DNA of 64,000 bases from Apilactobacillus bombintestini (GTDB taxonomy: Bacteria > Bacillota > Bacilli > Lactobacillales > Lactobacillaceae). The notes beneath the pieces were generated by a model, which saw only the letters and a list, made by a program, of their open reading frames with translations, had not been told where the DNA came from and did not search any database. Both the position numbers and the translations under genes were made by a program. Within the stretch, counting starts at the first letter, position 1, and every line of letters starts with the position of its first letter. The stretch covers positions 310,001 to 374,000 of the forward strand of contig NZ_CP032626.1 of the NCBI RefSeq assembly GCF_003627035.1. Reading direction: 5' to 3'. This document shows positions 61,849 to 64,000 of this stretch, in pieces.

Positions 61849-62400
61849 ATGGCAGATAAAAAATTAATTGTAATTACTGGTGCCACAGGTAGTGGCAAAA
61901 CTTCGATACGAGATTACTTAGTAGAAAAATATCACGCAGGAAAAATCATTACACATACCACTAGAAAACCTCGTGGTAAGGAACAAAATAATGTGGATTA
62001 TTATTTTGAAACGGATGAATCCTTTGCTAAATTGCATTTATTAGAACATGTTAAATACGTAACTGCACAATATGGTTCCTCTATGGAAGGTATTAATAAA
62101 GCTTTTGAAAATCATGATGTGGCAGTAATTGTTTTGGATACTAAAGGTGCTATTACTTATGCACGAAAATTAAAAGACCAAGCTGAGATTTGGTTTATTA
62201 AAGTAGATGATCCCGATACATTGCGTCAAAGAATGCAAAAGCGCGGGGATGAAAGTCAACGCATTGAAAAGCGTTTAGCTAGTGATGAATTTATGCGCGA
62301 TATGCATTTACCTGATGAATTAAAGAACGTAGCTACTGTAATTGATAATAACGATTGGCAAGTAGCCCAAAAACAAGTAGATAACTTAATGACTAAATAA
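61849..62400 (+). CDS. Guanylate-kinase-like protein
   Basis: A 183-residue P-loop protein of the guanylate kinase fold. Walker A is GATGSGKTS; THTTRKPRGKEQNNVDYYF is the GMP-binding region, in which the usual S-V-T-T-R-P-P-R-x-G-E is altered to H-T-T-R-K-P-R-G-K-E; RMQKRGDESQRIEKRL is the lid. It is shorter and more divergent than the housekeeping Gmk, so it may act on another nucleotide. It is coupled to the Nudix gene, suggesting nucleotide salvage or clean-up. A terminator follows. Confidence 0.8.
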   Translation: MADKKLIVITGATGSGKTSIRDYLVEKYHAGKIITHTTRKPRGKEQNNVDYYFETDESFAKLHLLEHVKYVTAQYGSSMEGINKAFENHDVAVIVLDTKGAITYARKLKDQAEIWFIKVDDPDTLRQRMQKRGDESQRIEKRLASDEFMRDMHLPDELKNVATVIDNNDWQVAQKQVDNLMTK

Positions 62401-62437
62401 AAAAGAACCTTTGATTTAATTCAAAGGTTCTTTTTTT
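62401..62437. terminator. Bidirectional terminator
   Basis: AAGAACCTTTGA/TCAAAGGTTCTT with a TTTAAT-type loop and seven T. Confidence 0.92.
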
Positions 62438-62759
62438 ATATTAATCTTACAATTGCTAGAGATATTATTCCCACAATAACAACTACTAATAAACTTCTTG
62501 AAATAATAGCTGCCAAAACGGATGGAATGGAAGCTAATAAATTATCCCAGTTTACAGATGGAAGGTGACCTAAATGTTGTGTAAATAATTCACTGAACCA
62601 TAATGTTGCCATAATGACAATCGGAACAAAGCTTAGATATTCTTCCACTGGCTTAGATAATTTAAACTTTTTTAATAAAATAAAAGGAAGCACACGAGAA
62701 AGCCAGGTTACTAATGCACAACCAATGATAGTTATTAGTGTAAAACTAAAAGAAGACAT
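62436..62759 (-). CDS. azlD: Branched-chain amino acid export, small subunit AzlD
   Basis: A 107-residue membrane protein of the AzlD family with four helices; GCALVTWLSRVLPFILLKK is the family N-terminal segment. It overlaps azlC by 14 bases and would form the exporter with it. AGGAG lies 12 bases before the ATG. Its stop lies inside the T tract of the terminator. Confidence 0.88.
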   Translation of the reverse strand: MSSFSFTLITIIGCALVTWLSRVLPFILLKKFKLSKPVEEYLSFVPIVIMATLWFSELFTQHLGHLPSVNWDNLLASIPSVLAAIISRSLLVVVIVGIISLAIVRLI

Positions 62760-63453
62760 GTTTAAAAAACACTCCTAACGTACAACCCAATAAGGTTACA
62801 ACTAGAATTAGTAAGCTACTAGGAATAAAAATTAATCCAACATATACCAAAACTAAAGTAACCAAAATCATTACTAACTTTAACAACTGAGGCATACTTT
62901 TATCAGATATATATTGTAGATATAATAATCCAATAAACATTGCTATAATCGCAAAATCTAATCCTATAGAATATGGATTATGAATCAATCCACCCGCAAT
63001 GGCACCGATACAGGATGCAACGGACCACGTTAAATATGACACTATGTTAGCAGTATCAAACCAGGCAAATGATAATTTGTGATCAGTATAATTTAATTTA
63101 TTCATTCCTAATGCAAAACTTTCATCGGTTAAAAAAGAACCAATGAGTATATTTTTTAAAACAGACTCTTCTTTAAAATATGGCGCAGTGGTTATGCTCA
63201 TAAGTATCATTCTAGAATTAACTAAGAAGATAGTTAATATGATGGAAAGAATGGGACTATGAATAGCAATCATGGAAATTAAAATGAATTGTGCTGAACC
63301 AGCATATACAAATAGTGAAATGATGGTAATCCACAAAACACTAAATCCAAGTGATTTCCCGATGATTCCAAAAGCAAGCCCAATACCAATGTATCCGAAC
63401 ATAGTAGGGATACTTTCTTCGAAAGCATTTTTTCTAGTAAGTTCGCTGTTAAT
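62746..63453 (-). CDS. azlC: Branched-chain amino acid export, large subunit AzlC, apparent AUU start
   Basis: A 235-residue membrane protein of the AzlC family with about six to eight helices. GYIGIGLAFGIIGKSLGF is the first conserved segment and GSAQFILISMIA the second. The first ATG in frame (63402) falls inside the conserved FPTMxGYIGIG-type start, so the true N-terminus must be upstream. The frame is open for 17 more codons (NSELTRKNAFEESIPT), bounded by a stop, and contains no ATG, GTG or TTG. I therefore place the start at ATT 63453, with GAAAGATGTGA about six bases before. It exports branched-chain amino acids or analogues with AzlD. Confidence 0.85.
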   Translation of the reverse strand: MNSELTRKNAFEESIPTMFGYIGIGLAFGIIGKSLGFSVLWITIISLFVYAGSAQFILISMIAIHSPILSIILTIFLVNSRMILMSITTAPYFKEESVLKNILIGSFLTDESFALGMNKLNYTDHKLSFAWFDTANIVSYLTWSVASCIGAIAGGLIHNPYSIGLDFAIIAMFIGLLYLQYISDKSMPQLLKLVMILVTLVLVYVGLIFIPSSLLILVVTLLGCTLGVFFKHVFF

Positions 63454-63495
63454 AAAAAATCACATCTTTCTCTAATCGAAATTTAATTAACAGTT

Positions 63496-63524
63496 AGTTT
63501 ATCGATAAAATGCTGTCTTGTCAA
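63496..63524 (-). promoter_or_regulatory. Promoter of azlCD
   Basis: A perfect TTGACA and TAAACT with a 17-base spacer on the minus strand, 43 bases before the start. Confidence 0.6.
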
Positions 63525-63544
63525 TTTTTTATAGACATTGAGTA

Positions 63545-64000
63545 TTATTTTTCTTCTTCAACTACAAAATCTTTTAAACGACCTAATTGATCACTAGGTA
63601 GTTCAGCTTTGATTTTAGTTCCTTCTGGTAAGTAATCAGTAGATAAAACGTTAGTCTTAGAATTTAAGTAATTAACGATATCTCCCTTGTCAAAAGGAAT
63701 AACAAAAGTAGCAGTAGTGTAGTTAGAATAACTATTTTCTCGAATGATTTTAACTAATTCATCAATGGAATCGTCTTCTAAAGCAGCCATGATTAGGTCA
63801 TCACCAGCACGTTGTGGACGACTTTCACCAGCGATGTCAGCTTTATTGAAAACTGTGATCATAGGGATGTTTTCTACACCAATCTCTTTTAGAGTTTGTT
63901 TAGTAGTTTGCATCATAAGGTCTTTGTTTTCATCAGATTCATCAACTACTTGTACTAATAAATCAGCATTTGCAGCTTCAGATAAAGTAGAACGGAAAGC
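63545..64000 (-). CDS. hflX: GTPase HflX, C-terminal part
   Basis: The last 151 residues of HflX; the gene runs off the right edge. AFRSTLSEAANADLLVQVVD is the switch II follow-up typical of HflX, and ITVFNKAD is the G4 guanine-specificity motif. The C-terminal domain ends in LKDFVVEEEK. HflX splits stalled 70S ribosomes and rescues translation under stress. There is no clear terminator before azlCD; the genes run in the same direction but azlC has its own promoter. Confidence 0.88.
   Translation of the reverse strand, partial: AFRSTLSEAANADLLVQVVDESDENKDLMMQTTKQTLKEIGVENIPMITVFNKADIAGESRPQRAGDDLIMAALEDDSIDELVKIIRENSYSNYTTATFVIPFDKGDIVNYLNSKTNVLSTDYLPEGTKIKAELPSDQLGRLKDFVVEEEK

Noticed and set aside
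1-64000. CRISPR arrays, insertion sequences, prophage or tRNA genes
   Set aside because: I looked for regular repeats, transposase-like products and tRNA-like cloverleaf ends and found none.

Overview
The window looks like chromosomal DNA of a low-GC, amino-acid-auxotrophic lactic acid bacterium of the family Lactobacillaceae. Strong AGGAGG ribosome sites, compact genes separated by intrinsic terminators, PepX, PepO and prolyl-iminopeptidase genes, a maltose-phosphorylase-type GH65 gene followed by beta-phosphoglucomutase, and 6-phosphogluconolactonase suggest a heterofermentative species, perhaps near Fructilactobacillus. The genus is an inference from gene content only. I saw no insertion sequence, prophage, CRISPR array, tRNA or rRNA. 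The sequence is cut inside a gene at both ends.

Layout. 1-1.5 kb: GH65 phosphorylase (partial) and pgmB. 1.5-10.4 kb: thiD, a 40-residue protein, RNase HI, an acetyltransferase, a BCCT carrier, a D-2-hydroxyacid dehydrogenase, map, a surface hydrolase and an efflux pump. 10.4-18.2 kb: a small membrane protein, pepO, the opuA betaine ABC operon and a YibE/F pair. 18.3-25 kb: an S9 peptidase, a membrane protein, and a methionine T-box followed by metQNI and an M20 hydrolase. 25-29 kb: two VIT metal transporters, an efflux pump, perR and a hypothetical gene. 29-36 kb: lactonase, an XPD-like helicase, a DUF2798 protein, a TetR/YhgE-like cassette between identical terminators, and degV. 36-44.4 kb: aquaporin, small proteins, a guanine-riboswitch purine permease, asparaginase, a protein of four Sm-like units, and a TPP-riboswitch ykoEDC operon. 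44.7-64 kb: dacA, a flavoprotein, PEBP, a tryptophan-type ABC transporter behind a leader-peptide attenuator, an APC permease, ABC-F, pepX and prolyl iminopeptidase, Nudix and guanylate-kinase-like genes, azlCD, and the end of hflX.

The genes describe a cell that imports and cleaves peptides and amino acids, reading Met through a T-box and apparently Trp through a leader peptide. It scavenges purines and thiamine precursors under riboswitch control, and handles osmotic stress (OpuA, BCCT, aquaporin) and metal or peroxide stress (PerR, VIT).

The most interesting signals are: (1) a 17-codon leader peptide with two Trp codons, a TTGACA promoter and a chain of alternative hairpins ending in a terminator before the trpX-like operon, which would be ribosome-mediated attenuation; (2) three genes (BCCT, helicase, azlC) whose only sensible start is AUU or AUC; (3) an XPD-family helicase without its four Fe-S cysteines; (4) a near-perfect PerR box at the VIT operon and a perfect 14-bp inverted repeat at perR; (5) a cluster of DnaA-box consensus sites inside a flavoprotein gene; (6) a 30-nt direct repeat flanking a regulator/exporter cassette.
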